Source: Misgurnus anguillicaudatus (Eukaryota; Chordata; Actinopteri; Cypriniformes; Cobitidae). From it: a DNA stretch of 64,000 bases. Below are positions 12,101 to 24,640 of the stretch, one piece after another. Location: the NCBI RefSeq assembly GCF_027580225.2, contig NC_073343.2, positions 3,373,001-3,437,000 of the forward strand. The letters are read 5' to 3'. The position numbers and the translations under genes were made by a program. Numbering within the stretch: the stretch's first letter is position 1; the number at the start of each line of letters is the position of its first letter. The notes below the pieces were generated by a model that worked only from the letters and a program-made list of their open reading frames with translations, did no database searches and was not told where the DNA came from.

Positions 12101-13235
12101 GTTTGCAAAGTCATAGACAACAAAAGGTTTGATCGTTCAAAGCTTCTGCTAAGATTTTTACTATTAACAAAATCTTATTATGTGGGTCAATGATGTGACG
12201 TTAATTATTTTGTGTCTGTTTGGGTAAATTAAACGTAAAAGGGTTAAAATTTCCAAATAAATTTGCAGATTACATGCATACATTTTCTTTTTTTAGGACC
12301 AAGTCTAAAATTTCTGGTTTTATTTCATTTTGAAAGAATATTTGAGGGATAATTGCAAAAATGTCTATGTGGTGTAACCAGTCCGTGTCAATTGGTATAA
12401 CTTGTATTTTTTAAATTAAAATATAAATATATTCATAAAAAATGTGTAATAAAATATATAGTTTAGTGTAATATGATTTTTTTACATACATTTTTACATA
12501 ATTTGACAAAGACTATTTAGAAAACAGGGCTGTTTTCAGCATATGTCAGGATAAATATTACAAAAACGCATTAAAATTTACACTTAGAAATGGCTAATAA
12601 AATAATATTTTAAAATGATTTTTCTTATTATGCTTACATGACATCAAGGTGAATAAAATATTTAATATTTCTCATTCGTTGGCACAATTGGGGGTTACAC
12701 CATTTGACATTTTCAGGTCAATTTAGTCTTAACTTTCAAAAAAATTGTGCAAATTATTTTTTTATTGCATAAACTTAATAAATACACTGTGCATTGAAAC
12801 AAACCTGATGTGTGCTTTTAAAACAAGTAAAAAAAACTTTTTGAATTTGTCATCTTGCCAAACTGTTTTTGTCACCGTCCCTAATATTTATGTCTATGCA
12901 TGATTTTGGTCTCAGTAGTGGCTAAAAGTGATGCCCAACTTATAATATATATAATATATTTGAATAAAACCCATAATTCCCACTTTGCTTTTTTGGCAAA
13001 CTATTTGTTACAATAAACACCTTAAAAGTTTAGTGTTTTCTCCATTTTGTACTATACACCTCATATTTTGATGATTTAATCTAACCTGAGGGGGGATATG
13101 GAAAATATTGTACAAATTTCCCCGTTTGACATCACATTTGGCCACTAATGTATATTTGAGTTGTTTTTCGTCATGTGTACCATTTGGGAAGAAGAAACCC
13201 CAATACAGTAATAAAATAAAATGAAGATCATTTAC
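12101..13235. other. Very AT-rich repeat-like DNA
   Basis: Long A/T runs with GTGTAACCA and its inverse GGTTACACC about 320 bases apart (12371 and 12693), suggesting remnants of an old AT-rich inverted-repeat element. Boundaries and TSD cannot be fixed by eye, and there are no open frames of note. Confidence 0.3.
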
Positions 13236-13760
13236 TTAGACTGTAAAAAATATGGACGTAGTGTCTGTGATGTCACCCATAGATTTGTACAAAGCTTTTT
13301 AAACCCAATAGTTGGCAGAGACTGCCGTCACCATCTTGGCACTACGCATCACTTGCGGATAACCAAAAATGGGTAAAGAAGCGGGACGTCGGTGAAGCTG
13401 AAGTGGCATTCATGCATTCAGGTGGACGTCAGTAAAGCTTTAGTGGCTGGTTGCTGAAACCATGCCCGCCTAACTCAACGGTAGTGACAGCAGTGGCAGT
13501 TCGGGGGTCACGCAAGTGGCAGAACTTTAAGAATTAACATAATTTAAACGGATGAGTTACAAAAAAATTCACCCTTCTTACAGTTGTAATGAAGGGCGAA
13601 ACACACTTATTTTGTGCCAGGCTGTAAACACATTTATTTCTGATAAAAGTAAAGTTGGCATTTTAACATGGGGGTCTATGGAAATTGACTCCCTTTTGGA
13701 GCCTTTAGCGGCCAGTCGATGAATTGTAATTTAAGTCACTTCCGTGTTGCCTTCACGATA
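13236..13760. mobile_element. MITE fragment
   Basis: Starts TAGACTGTAAAAAATATGGA, followed by CGTAGTGTCTGTGATGTCAC, a terminus I associate with a common fish MITE. The expected inverse terminus at the other side is missing, so this is a 5' fragment with a poorly defined right edge. Assignment is from memory and needs a repeat-library search. Confidence 0.4.
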
Positions 13761-14717
13761 GAGATTGGAAGGTTGCTCCTTCCTTTTATCCAAATCTCCA
13801 ATGTTTTATTAGCAATTTCTGTCTCCAGATATGGCAATGGTACAACAGTGACAAATTTTGCAAGATTTATCATAAGCATATTTAATAGTCTGTCCTAAAA
13901 TGAACACACACACACACACTTTCATGTCTCTTCTACATCCTTATACCACCCCGAGCGGCATCTCTGGGCCAAGCTGTGAATCTTTTCTGTGAGGTTAATA
14001 AATCAATCAATCAGTACGTGTGACAGGGACAGCAGGACAGACTCATTAGTGTCCGCTGCGCATGTGTGACCTGAAGGATGGAGATAAATGGAGGAAGCTC
14101 CGGAGTGAAGATTTGGGGGGGTGACTAGAGAGGGGTGGTGCTAGGTGAGGGTCGAATGTGGGATAGACGAAGGCTTCCAAGCATGAAGAACTGTCACCAT
14201 GCATTCAGGTGGCGGCCTTGCTGATTTTACACCTGGTTGGCCGTGTCTGCTTCATTCAGGTGCTCTAACATGGCACGCGGGATACGGCCCGTGCCGATAG
14301 GTGGCCGGCAGTGTGCATGTTCGCCATCTCTTTAATGCAACTCGAGGATTAATCACCAAGTGAGTGGTACATTACACCAGAGGCAAGCAGGGCTTAGTGC
14401 AAACAATAAAAAGATATAGATATAGATGTAAGATACTTGAGGCACATTTATTCATCTCCAGTGCCCTTCATTAAAGGCCAAACTGTGAAATATATTAGGT
14501 CTCTAGAGTAGACCTGTTAATGATGATTCATGTGTTAAACTGGGCTGGGAAATGCTTTAATGTGCCCTTATAATAACATTACTTTCAAATTTAATCTAAC
14601 AGGTGGCGTGTGTCATTTCTGTGTCACTAGCAAGTGCAAGAACAGGCGAAAGAAAAATAACGCAAAAATAAAGACTTTTCGTAGCGTTCCCTGTCTTCCA
14701 CTGTTTGGACAAAGAGG

Positions 14718-15492
14718 GGTGATTCTCACGAAATTTGACTTATGAGGTGTCATGAAACATTTTGATAAAAAAGTAAATGCTATCAAAATAAGAAGCATAC
14801 AGTCACACACATATCTTCATGTACTATTTTGCACATGATTTCAAATGACATCATACAAACCAATTTTTCATTACCGCAACGTGTCCTTGACTGGATTTGG
14901 GTTCTTTGACATGGAAATATTTATAATTAAAAAAATAAAAAGCTTCAGTGCATGTTATACTATTAACATTTACAGTAAAGAAACATGTGGCATTTGGTAA
15001 ATGTAGAGACAATAATAAGGAATATAAATGTGTCCAAGACCAATTTCCTCATCCTCCGCAACAATTTTCAATCATTGTTTATGCCCTCAAGAAACTAACA
15101 TTTTCAAAAAAATTGTTGGAAGGAACATAATTGACTGTGACACTCAAGATGGCTACCAAGTAAGCAGTTCTTATTTTTTCTCTCCAGATAAAAGTTAAAA
15201 TTGTGTTTGTCATAGTACCTAGACAACTTTTTTAGTTCTCATTACCGAAACATGAGTTTGTAAATGCATATATTTAATGTAATATCATGTTGCGGTAATG
15301 ATAATTTTTTATAATGATAAAATAAAAAATGTAAATAATTCCATAGGAAATATTTTTTAAATCCTCTAAAAATAACGATTATAGTAATTTCAGATCTTAA
15401 TCTTACATGTGCAAAAAAAATTTGGTTTCAATGGCTTTTAAAAAAAATCTGATACTGGGCACCTTTCAAGTCTGGATTTCGTGAGAATCACC
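14718..15492. mobile_element. Non-autonomous DNA transposon with GGTGATTCTCACGAAAT ends
   Basis: The left end GGTGATTCTCACGAAAT is mirrored exactly at the right end (ATTTCGTGAGAATCACC). Flanking octamers CAAAGAGG and GAAAGGGG match at six of eight positions, consistent with an aged 8-bp TSD. The interior is AT-rich with several CATTACCG or CGGTAATG blocks in opposite orientation. No coding region. Confidence 0.7.
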
Positions 15493-16687
15493 GAAAGGGG
15501 TTTTCTATTTTCTGTTACTGTAATTGTTTGGAAATTAATTTTTGCTTTATTGCTTTTCAAAACTGAAAATGCATACTCAAAATCCTGTTCATTGTAAATG
15601 TAATGCTGTGATCTTTGTATGTAAATTGATATTCACAGCAGGTTGCATTTATGCAATTCCCAAAAAAGAAAAAATATTCAATAACACAAGCTAAAGAAAA
15701 AAACGTGTCAGGAAGCATTCACATGCTCACATCAACACAAGGCACAGATTTGATGGTATGCATTGAAAATATCGAAACAGAGAGGTGAAAACAATTTTCA
15801 CACTCAAGTTATGTTCACAGACTCCATTACCTTCACTAAAATGGACGGGAACAGCAACCTCCTGTAAGCCAAATCGCATGGGTCTTTTTAATATTCTTTA
15901 GGTATCTCAAAATTCAGGACTGGTGCTCTCTAGAGACGAGAAGGTAAAATTTTCCTCATTTCACATGTTAGTTCAGTGAAAATGATGAAAATGTACCAGA
16001 ATTGACATTAGCTTTTCCTGTGCACCGCATGTTTGTGTCATTTAAAATCTATTTCAGAACTCATTCGTTCATTTGTCAGCATGTCATTTATGGTGAAAAG
16101 GTTTGAACTATTTTGTTATTTTTGTGCATGAGTGGTACTCTGGTATAGTATGAAATAATTTAAAGACCATTTCTATGACAGTATAAGTGTATGGATGGAT
16201 GTAATAATATTCCACAGCTCTGCAGTTATTATCTTTTCACTTAAAAAAAATTAAAGCTTTCTATAAGATGAAAAGTTTGCATGAAAGTGGACTACAGTAT
16301 GATTTATCAAGATCAGTATATACAGTAGACCAAGCAGGATTGCTACTGGCCTTTCAGAATATAACAATTTAATATTTCGGTAATGAATTTTAATTTTTAA
16401 ATAGGGGAGTATGTTATGAGCTGTAAAATTGTAAAAAAATACTCCCTAGCTGTCACATGGCAATTTGTATGTATTTTACAATGTAGCAATAAGGTATGAC
16501 CACATTCATACATTTTTGTACGGTTTGCCTTAATCACTGTGATGTTGGGGTTAAGGGTGGGGTTAGGGGTGCGTTCTTGTTATTGTTTTTTTATGATACT
16601 CGTATATATTTTGGTACGATTAACTTTGTACGAATTTAATAACTTCCAAAATATGTACAAATTCAAGGTCGAAAATGAACCATTATA
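15493..16687. other. Unannotated AT-rich DNA
   Basis: No gene or complete element recognised. A GGGGTTAGGGGT-type motif near 16550 is a common interior motif of degenerate fish repeats and too short to be a telomere repeat. Confidence 0.3.
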
Positions 16688-17105
16688 GATAATGGAGATG
16701 CACTGATATGGTGATTATTCAAACTGATATCTGTAGATACCCATGCCAATACCGATAGTTTTAAGTTGCATTAACCAAATTTTGAAATTTATATTTTCTA
16801 AATGTTATTCAGTCATATAATGACCATTAAACTAGTGATGTTTCTTACATTTTCTATACACAGAGCTTAAATTGATTGCATTTTCCTGTTATCTTTTGAT
16901 TGATTGATTGAAACAGTACTCCGAATCATACATTAATTTACATAAATAGTCAGGGATAACACAATAATGCCCAAAGACTTATTTCCATTGTGGTCCCTAT
17001 TGACATGATATATCATGACTATTGGCAGTTTTTAAACTATCAGCCGAAACAGATGTGAAAAAACGCTTTTATTGACCGATACCGATTATTGGCCGATATA
17101 ATAGT
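16688..17105. mobile_element. hAT-like fragment (GATGCACTGATA type)
   Basis: Begins GAGATGCACTGATATGG and later contains ACCGATACCGATTATTGGCC, resembling the common GGGATGCACCGATA-ended hAT MITEs. The terminal inverse is not intact, so the limits are approximate. Family recognition is from memory. Confidence 0.4.
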
Positions 17106-17364
17106 CTCAAATATACAAGAAGATATGTATACATTTGGTACCAATATGTACCTCTGATGTATGAATATGGCCTCTTTAGGTGCAAAGATGTACTTTTTGA
17201 AAAGGTATCACACCAGTGACCATCAGGGGCCATTGTGGGTTATCAATATTAAATTATCAATATTAAATTCATACATAACATTTAAAATATTTATCCTTTC
17301 TGTTACCATCACCTAGCTGTAGATCTATACAGTAAATTCTTTTACAGTATAGCAGATGTCAATA

Positions 17365-17957
17365 TTTATTAAGATTTCACTTTTGAGGGTACTCGCACTG
17401 CGTCACTGCGGTGACACTTTGGGGACGCCTCCAGGGGTAAGTGTGTCTGAATGTGTATATTAAATTCCACCAATGGTGAGGCTTAACGACTAAGACAGGG
17501 TGACACAGGAGCCAGGAAGTATATCGCTATCTGAAATATTGCCAAAGACGGCGTTACAGGGATGCAGGAAGTATGGCAAGGGACACGCAGCGTCTCGTTC
17601 CCTTCTCAGGGAACAACAGTTACATACGTAACCAGAGACGTTTTCATGTGTCAAACAAAACTATGCTCATTTGTCAGCATGTCACTATACTTTTGGTATC
17701 AACCAACATTCACACACAGCAGATATAAGCATTTAAAGTGAACAGTTTAGCACGTGTGCTTAAAAAGTCAAAAATTTGTATGATATTATCCTACACTACA
17801 CAGGGAATATGGATTTTTTTCCCAGAAAACTTGCATAAAATATATTCAAGCACTTTTAATGACCTGTATCTATGCATGTATATTTTCAAAAACTTCCAAG
17901 GGTCTTGAATTTTCCCCCCCAGATTCACAAACTTTCAAGGACCCGTGGGAACCCTGA
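17365..17957. mobile_element. Truncated hAT copy, intact relative of the split element at 50889
   Basis: Matches 51040-52286 from GAGGGTACTCGCACTGCGTC through GCGTCTCGTTCCCTTCTCAG to the right terminus GGACCCGTGGGAACCCTG. The left end is lost. It carries the uninterrupted sequence GACGGCGTTACAGGG (about 17548), which shows where the MITE at 51169-51885 inserted in the other copy. Confidence 0.75.
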
Positions 17958-18329
17958 TTTCAGTATTTTAGACTAAAGTTCTCCAGATATATGCATTGCA
18001 AGTTTTACACCTGACTCTTATTCTGCTTGTGTATACCTTATAATGAATAAAATTAAACTTAATTTGTCCTTTACATTAATAATTGCCTTTATACTTACTT
18101 TCATTATTTAATTTCTTTTTGTACAGATCACAAGGTGCCAAGCCAATTATTAAAAACCAGCATGTAAAACACACAATTATAATAAGTATATGCATAAAAA
18201 AGAGCACTTCAGCAGACATGGACATTAAAGGCACTGTGCAGGAGACGTATGCAGGTGATCTTGCATCTCTCATAATATTCAGCTCTATTTTAATGAAAGG
18301 CCCCCAGCGCTTTGTTGAGCTCTAGTCTT

Positions 18330-18620
18330 CTTCCACTCTTAATAAGGGCTTTATTTCTTACGGAGTGCATCATTTCCCATGTGCATCCGGCTCGGGGAAA
18401 GACGGCCAGAGGTTTACCTGACAGCTACATTAATGCCCGCTCTGAGTTATTAAGGCGAGGGCCATCATGTAAATGAGAAAACTGAAATTATCTGCTGCTT
18501 GTGCTCTGAATAATACTCGGAAAATCAATAGTGACTGGTAAATCAATATGCTGATAACTCACGCCGGTTGGCAATACCGCTGCATTAGGGAAAATTACGG
18601 TCAGTCATGAAGCAAGGTTT
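18330..18620. other. Candidate conserved non-coding element
   Basis: A repeat-free, complex stretch with TAAT-type cores (for example AGCTACATTAATGCCC and GAGTTATTAAGGCGAGGGCC) and no open frame. This is the texture typical of developmental enhancers in fish gene deserts, but the call is purely textural and needs cross-species alignment. Confidence 0.25.
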
Positions 18621-20177
18621 GGTGGTAATGTTCACAATTACAAGGTTGATAAAGTATCTGCGAGTCCTTTCATGTATTTATACAAAGTCTATTTCTTCAA
18701 ACCAGTGTACAAATTATAGACCTCTGCTGGAATTCTTTAAATACTTTGTTTGTAATTTAAGGCTTGTTTGTGCAACACACTGTCCCTACCACAATAAGCA
18801 TGATGCTGCATCAAATTCTAACCTTCAATAATAATTCAGTCATTGTTATTGCCTCATGATTTGCCTTCTGTTATGAATAACTACATTTAATTTGGGCCTT
18901 ATTCACAAAAACAGTTCTTATTAAAAGCAATCATGTACATGATGCCATAAAAAAACAACTGACAACAAAAGGACTCTGTATCACAAAATGGTTCTACTAT
19001 TACATCACCGTTAGGAATCTTCTGCAGGACCTTTACTTTTATGAGAGAGAAACGGAGAAAGCGAACGAGAGAGACAGATACCTGCCCTGTGTCATTCGAT
19101 GTCTTAATGCATGCCCGTTTCATCAGAAGCCTGGTTCCAAAGCCCAACGCTGATTAAAATAGTTCAGAAAAAAGCCCAGGAGGCACTTTACGCTTCCATT
19201 TACAGAACTTAATTCTCTTTGATGATAACAATCTAAATGTAACCTTTTTAATTTGTCAGGAAAGAAAGACGTGACTCCCCCTCCACAAAGCCCCCCACTC
19301 CCCAAGACCCTCTCCGCATGCCCCATCCGCTGCAGAACTGAAGCCGTGTCAAGGTGAGAAATGTGAGGCAATTCGTGTCTCCCTACAGCAATGAAAGCTA
19401 TTATGCAAAAACATACCTAGAACTGTGCGTTTCGTAGTTTAAATGTGCAAGCCTGCCTATTTATTTCTGGCGTGATGGTATGTTTCTTAGTTTTGTGCCG
19501 CACGTCAAAGCCCCGAGCTACCGACGCAACCCTATACAGTTTGAGATGCAGACTAATTTCGCACTCTTTAAAAATGCAATACACCATTTTCAGGTTCAGA
19601 ATCAAGCTGCATAGGGAAGCCGATACTCTGACCATAAAGAAACTAATTGAGTTTCTACAAGGTTCAGTAGTCTTTCTGCTATAACAATTTCTAAAGTTAT
19701 GGAACCAGAAAATCCTACATTTTCAATAATATCTTCATACATTATACATGGAAACTTTACAAGCGTTTGCATGAAAGATTTCAAGTCGTTACAAGGATGC
19801 ATTACTGTATGCTGGTCACAAGATATTACTGTAAAGCGACAGTGTATGGTCTGAAAACACTGGCGAACAAAGTATAATTTTGCTCTTTTAAAATTAAATA
19901 CATGTTTTCCGCTTTATACAGTCATTATCAGTATAACCTTATGAATTACTATAAATGGGGAGCAATGCAATTCAATATGGCCGCTTTGGTAACAAAAGTC
20001 CTACTTTCCATTTGAAAAAAAATTGATAAATCGATAAATATTGATGATTCACAGTGAAAGCGGCTCTATACAGATTTCCGTGAGGCCATTGCCATCCTGT
20101 AACTGAAACGACCTCGAAAAGTGTTTTATACCAAACCAAACCATGCCCCAGCGCGATTGTCACCCCTCCCTACTCCC
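18621..20177. other. Unannotated DNA
   Basis: No gene or complete repeat recognised. Several 60-80 codon frames occur on both strands (around 18900-19800) without motifs or splice context. Confidence 0.3.
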
Positions 20178-20685
20178 CCAGGTGCTCGCACTCACACTGT
20201 AGTTTTTATCGATCTGAGTCCGGGCGCGCTTTCGTCATTAAGATGTGATTGTTTTGAAAAAAGCAGGAAGTAAAGCACTCTCTTAACACTGGAACCCACC
20301 GTAATGATAAGTCTGTGTTTTTTATTCGGAGTCGTTTGGTGCGCGATTACAGACAGCCCTCTCACATGTCATCATATTGCTTGGTTGATCTGTCACGTGT
20401 GCAGCTCGGACATTCACGTAACGGAGGCAGATGAAGGTGAGTGGTCGTGCAACTGACGTCTTCACCTTTTGAATCGCGCTCAGGCGCGATTGCGCACGCA
20501 CCACAACCTTCCGCACCTGAGCCCAAGTGAACCGCGCTCCGGCCCACCTCTGCAACCCGGCCGCGGCGCAATTAACTAATCCGCGCCCGGGCACGGAACA
20601 GAGCGATCATACTACTCAAGCAAACCAGACTTTGGGGGTCAAACGCGCCCGAGCGCGGTTTGGTTTGGATAGTGTGAGTGCGCCC
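20178..20685. mobile_element. CpG-rich element with GCACTCACAC ends
   Basis: The left end AGGTGCTCGCACTCACAC is mirrored imperfectly by GTGTGAGTGCGCCCTT at the right. The interior has mirrored GAACCGCGCTCCGG-like and CGAGCGCGGTTTGG blocks. No clean TSD is visible because the right end abuts the next element, sharing CCCTTAGGGG. The several minus-strand frames inside are by-products of the high GC content. Confidence 0.55.
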
Positions 20686-20722
20686 TTAGGGGTAGTTTTC
20701 TGGACAGGGATTAGCTTAAGCC

Positions 20723-21359
20723 TAGTCTCAGCCTCAGACGTCACGCCCACAGACTGTTGGCTAAACGTCTGGTGTTTTTCTTACACTTTTTTTTGGAAAT
20801 CCTGTGAGAATGTCAAAGTCATCTTTGGTTGAAATAAACCGGATTTCCAGGAGATGTGAGTGTCGCGATTAGTTTCGGTCACTGGAAAACAAAGCTCTGA
20901 CATTGAGGAAGAGAATCAGTCGTGTTCACGTGGATAATAATGAGCAGTTATCATGATCAGCTAAACATTGGATTCTCAAAAATATGCAAAGTTCGCAGCA
21001 TAGACTCTCTAAAAGACGTCCAAGAGTTTTGCTTGAGGCAGTTAGTGGAGTCAAAAAGTTCAGTTCTCCTGAATTGCTTGTAGGTGTTAAAAAGTTAAAT
21101 GATATGCTTAAAACAGACGTTTAACGTGAGCGTCTCATTGGTGTGGCTGTTGATGAAGTGCACAACGTTGTTCTATGGTGAGTAATGTTGTTTATTAAGA
21201 TGCTATTCGGTTGCGGCTGGTTATTTCAATAACTGACTTTTTTCGTAATTGTGGGGAGTCCGAAACGTGACGCTAGACGAAACAAACTGTGATTGGTTGT
21301 TCGACATGTCGGTCAAACAGCTCGTGGGCGGGTATTGAAGGTCTGGCTACGCGAGACTA
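20723..21359. mobile_element. Nested DNA element with 9-bp TSD GCTTAAGCC
   Basis: Begins TAGTCTCAGCC and ends GGCTACGCGAGACTA, giving a short inverted terminus TAGTCTC. Flanks are the identical GCTTAAGCC at 20714-20722 and 21360-21368. Because the duplicated word is almost palindromic, 8 or 9 bp are both possible. No transposase frame is present. It lies inside the MITE 20689-23054. Confidence 0.75.
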
Positions 21360-21433
21360 GCTTAAGCCAGGCCTTAGTCTAATTCGGAAATATAACTAGT
21401 TGTAACAAACATACCTTACTAAAACATTACTTG

Positions 21434-22913
21434 TAGGGGTGTCACGATTCTCCAAATCCTTGATTTGATTACATTTTCGATTCTAAGGTCACGTTTCGAT
21501 TTTCTCTTCGATTCTCACATTTTTTGAAAGCACAAAAAAATGCTATGTCATTTTTAGACTAAACTTTTATGAAATATAATATCTGACCTTGAACCCAGAG
21601 ATGCCCTGCCATGTTAGTCGTGCTGCCAGTGGAAATATATGGTACACACACATACTTGATAAAACGAAACTTCCTGTCAGATTAATATTCCTGTCAGTAC
21701 TAGGGGTGTCACGATTCTCCAAATCCTCGATTCGATTACATTTTCGATTCTGATGTCACGATTCAATTGGATTCTCGATTTTTAAATGATTTTTTTTAAG
21801 ACAAAAAATTATATGCCTTTATTATTATTATAGTTTTACATTAACATGCACATTGCGTGATTTTCCTCGCATGGGGGTTTGTGGGCTTTACTTTACGCGA
21901 GAGAGCTTGTAGAGAGAGAATTCCTACTTGCACGCAGATAGACTTAATGCGCGCGTCTTGGACTCCTATTATCTGAACTAAAACCGGTGCGTCAAGCAGC
22001 TGCGCTTCTCTCTGTCTCACATGCACGCGCTCTTGCATCTGTCCAAAGTCTAAACATAAACTAAAGTAATAATCCTTACGTTTTTGTTCAGTTTTATGCA
22101 TTTCATGCAAGCTGAGGCAAACCATACCTTTTGTTTAATATATAACCCGCTGCATCTTGGCGGCTCTCTCGTGCACGTGCAGAGAGCTGCGCTCTGTCCG
22201 AAGGTAATCCTGTTTATATGCATTTTAAGGAGTTGTAGCAAGACATCTCTTGTGTTTAAAATATAAATCGCGTTCCGCTGGATGGATGTTTTTAAAGGCA
22301 CTTCTGAGAATTTATTTTCCCCCGCTTGGCAAGCCGACCGGACGTGACATGGGGGCGTGGCAGCATCGACGATCCCATTTTTTAATTCGAAGTTCGAGGT
22401 TGTGACTTAATTTCGATCGATTTCGATTTAAAATCGAAATCGTGACACCCTTAGTCAGTACTTTGCACCTTAAAAACGCACTTTTATTACCGTCAGACAA
22501 GATTGTGAGACTACACCCCAATAAGTCATGTTTAAATGCTGTTTTCATAACTGAAATAAGTTGTTGTGAAACTTAAACAGATCTCAGTTCAGAGAAAGAC
22601 TGGTTCTGTCACAGACGCCGTTCTGCTGTGCACGCGTGCATGTTCTGATTGAGTTCAGCTAAGGCGGGAGGCGCTTGCTGTTTTTTTGTTTCCCATGTAA
22701 AGAGCAGCTTGCGTGGTGTCTCCTGCATCTGCCATGCTATCTTTTAACTGGCTGTAGATAGCTAAGTAAGAGTAGGTTGACCAGCAGAACTCAACACATG
22801 TTTTTTTTTCCCACTTGGCAACCCAAACGGACGTGACATGAGGGTGTGGCAGCATCGGCGGTTCCATTTTTTATTTGAGGTTCGAGGTTGTGACTTAATT
22901 TGTGACACCCTTA
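21434..22913 (+). mobile_element. Outer hAT element, interrupted by a same-family copy
   Basis: Starts TAGGGGTGTCACGATTCTCC and ends TTTGTGACACCCTTA, with TSDs ATTACTTG (21426-21433) and ATTACTTA (22914-22921), seven of eight matching. Once the inner copy is removed it is about 720 bp. The right half contains CACTTGGCAACCC and GGACGTGACATGAGGG blocks shared with the inner copy. There is no transposase. Strand is an arbitrary reference orientation, the same as the inner copy. Confidence 0.82.
21701..22453 (+). mobile_element. Inner hAT element with perfect 8-bp TSD
   Basis: Starts TAGGGGTGTCACGATTCTCC and ends GAAATCGTGACACCCTTA. Both sides carry the identical octamer GTCAGTAC (21693-21700 and 22454-22461), the length expected for hAT insertion. 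The body is related along its length to the outer element and lies in the same orientation. The frames inside (for example 21841-22301 on the minus strand) are non-coding. Confidence 0.9.
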
Positions 22914-23057
22914 ATTACTTATATGCATTTTGAGGCAAAAAAATGGGCACTGATGTATTTTAAGATATGTCAGTGCAAGTTGTTTTCAGTCTGGACAGCT
23001 CTTACATTTATTTAAGTCTAGGACTAGTCTAATCCCTATCCGGGAAACCGCCCCTTA

Positions 23058-24021
23058 ATGTCAGGTTTAATTGTTGGTCAAAAAATGTGTGATTTTAGCA
23101 AGTTATTTTGAGATATCTGTCTAAACCCATTTAAGTAGATATGACTTTAGTCTTGCATGACTGACATAACTGCCCGAAGGCGTTTCAGACATGTCCGCCG
23201 TGTGGCGCGACTTCCCTAAAGGGACTTTTGCATGACATGATTTAAATGGCAACACACACTCGCATTGGCAGGGACTCCACAATGTCATTCCAGACAGATT
23301 TGCGAATTCTCCAAAAAGCATCTTGTGTGCTTCATTGGAAAGGACATCCAACAGTATAAACAGAAGTTAAAATGTTTAGTGTCAAATTTGCTTACATGTC
23401 AAAGAAATAGTTTAAAAAAATTACATTATAATGAACTCGTCTTCATGCCATCCCAGATGTACATGACTTCCTCTCTTCAGCTTAACTTAAAAGGTCATGT
23501 TCTTCCTGATCCCATTTTTTTAAACCATAGTTAGTGTGTAATGTTGCTATAATAGCATAATAATACATGTAAAATTATCACTGCCAGGCGATATATATTT
23601 TCTTTAACAGAAATCACCTTTCAAAGCCTACAGCGAACGGCTGGTTTGGACTACAGCCCTCTACTTCCTGCTTTAATGACGTCACTAGAACAGTTTTTTG
23701 ACTAAACTCCGCCCACAGGAATACGTCAGCCGCCAGCTAAGCTAGTAGCAAGCTAAGCTGCTGTTGAATCACAACACACTAAACAAGCTACACAATCAGA
23801 ACTCATTATGTATTTCTGAAGGAGGGACATCATAGAACAAGGAAGACATGAGCTCGTTTTAGGACAGTAAAAACAGCGCTATACAGATAAGTAAATGTGT
23901 GAAAAATAATGTTTTTTTACACGTGAAACATGAAAACGTTATATTGCGCACTGTAAACACAATCAAAGATTTAAAAACACAGAAAAATGTTATAATAATT
24001 TGGACTCCAGTGGGGTAATAG
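23058..24021. other. Repeat-like DNA, not resolved
   Basis: Contains blocks I associate with fish MITEs (CTACTTCCTGCTTTAATGAC near 23665, CCGCCCACAGGAATACGTCA near 23710), but no paired termini were found. No gene recognised. Confidence 0.35.
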
Positions 24022-24640
24022 TAGGGCTGCAACCACTAATCAAATATTCAACAATAGTCGATAATAGTCGATAATATTACGAAAATAGTGTGCTGTATAA
24101 ACAAAGAGCTTGCTCTGTATTGTTTAGACGCACATCCGCACAGCTCGGCCTTTTGTGATTGTGTGGGGTCAAGTGACGTCACAGACCAAACGAATCAATA
24201 ATGACATACATTGAATGCCATTTTCATTGTTAAATAGTAACCCTGGACCACAAAACTAGTCCTAAGGGCCTTTTCGTTGAATAAATAGGCTTTCCATTGA
24301 CGCATGGTTTGTTAAGACAGGACAATATTTGAAAATCTGGAACTTGGGGGTGCAAAAAAATCTAAATATGGAAAAAATTGCATTTATAAGTTGCCAAATG
24401 AAGTCCTTAGCAACTGCATCCACTCACAAAAATAAAGTTGTGATATATTTACGATAGGAAATTTATAAAATATCTTTATGGAACATGATCTTTACTCCAT
24501 ATCCTAATGATTTTGGTATAAAACATTTTTTATTTTGACCAATACAATGTATTGGACAGTGCGATTTAAGACGGGTTATGTGGTCCAGGGTCACATATTA
24601 TTGAATATTACTAAATATTTGATTAGCTGTTGCAGCCCTA
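24022..24640. mobile_element. hAT element with TAGGGCTGCAAC ends, carrying a nested repeat
   Basis: Starts TAGGGCTGCAACCACTAATC and ends AGCTGTTGCAGCCCTA, a good inverted pair. Flanking octamers GGTAATAG and GTTAATAC match at six of eight positions. The middle (about 24238-24597) is a different element, listed separately. Without it the host is a short MITE. Confidence 0.75.
24238..24597. mobile_element. Nested MITE with ACCCTGGACCAC ends
   Basis: The left end ACCCTGGACCACAAAACTAG is mirrored by ATGTGGTCCAGGGT on the right. Internal landmarks include GACAATATTTGAAAATCTGG and GGAACATGATCTTTACTCC. This is a very common zebrafish-type MITE as I recall it. It lies within the TAGGGCTGCAAC element, but I cannot assign a clear TSD. 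Confidence 0.65.

Larger units (their letters stand above)
20689..23054. mobile_element. Short MITE split by two independent insertions
   Basis: The left end reads GGGGTAGTTTTCTGGACAGG and the inverse of the right end reads GGGGCGGTTTCCCGGATAGG. TTA flanks both sides (20686-20688, 23055-23057). Removing the inserted elements at 20723-21359 and 21434-22913 leaves about 240 bp that reads continuously through AGGCCTTAGTCTAATTCGG, TGAGGCAAAA and AGTCTAGGACTAGTCTAATC. This order matches the related, differently interrupted copy at 58156-59135. Confidence 0.75.

Noticed and set aside
16545..16575. GGGGTTAGGGGT motif resembling telomere repeats
   Set aside because: Only a few irregular units; telomeric arrays need many TTAGGG copies in register.
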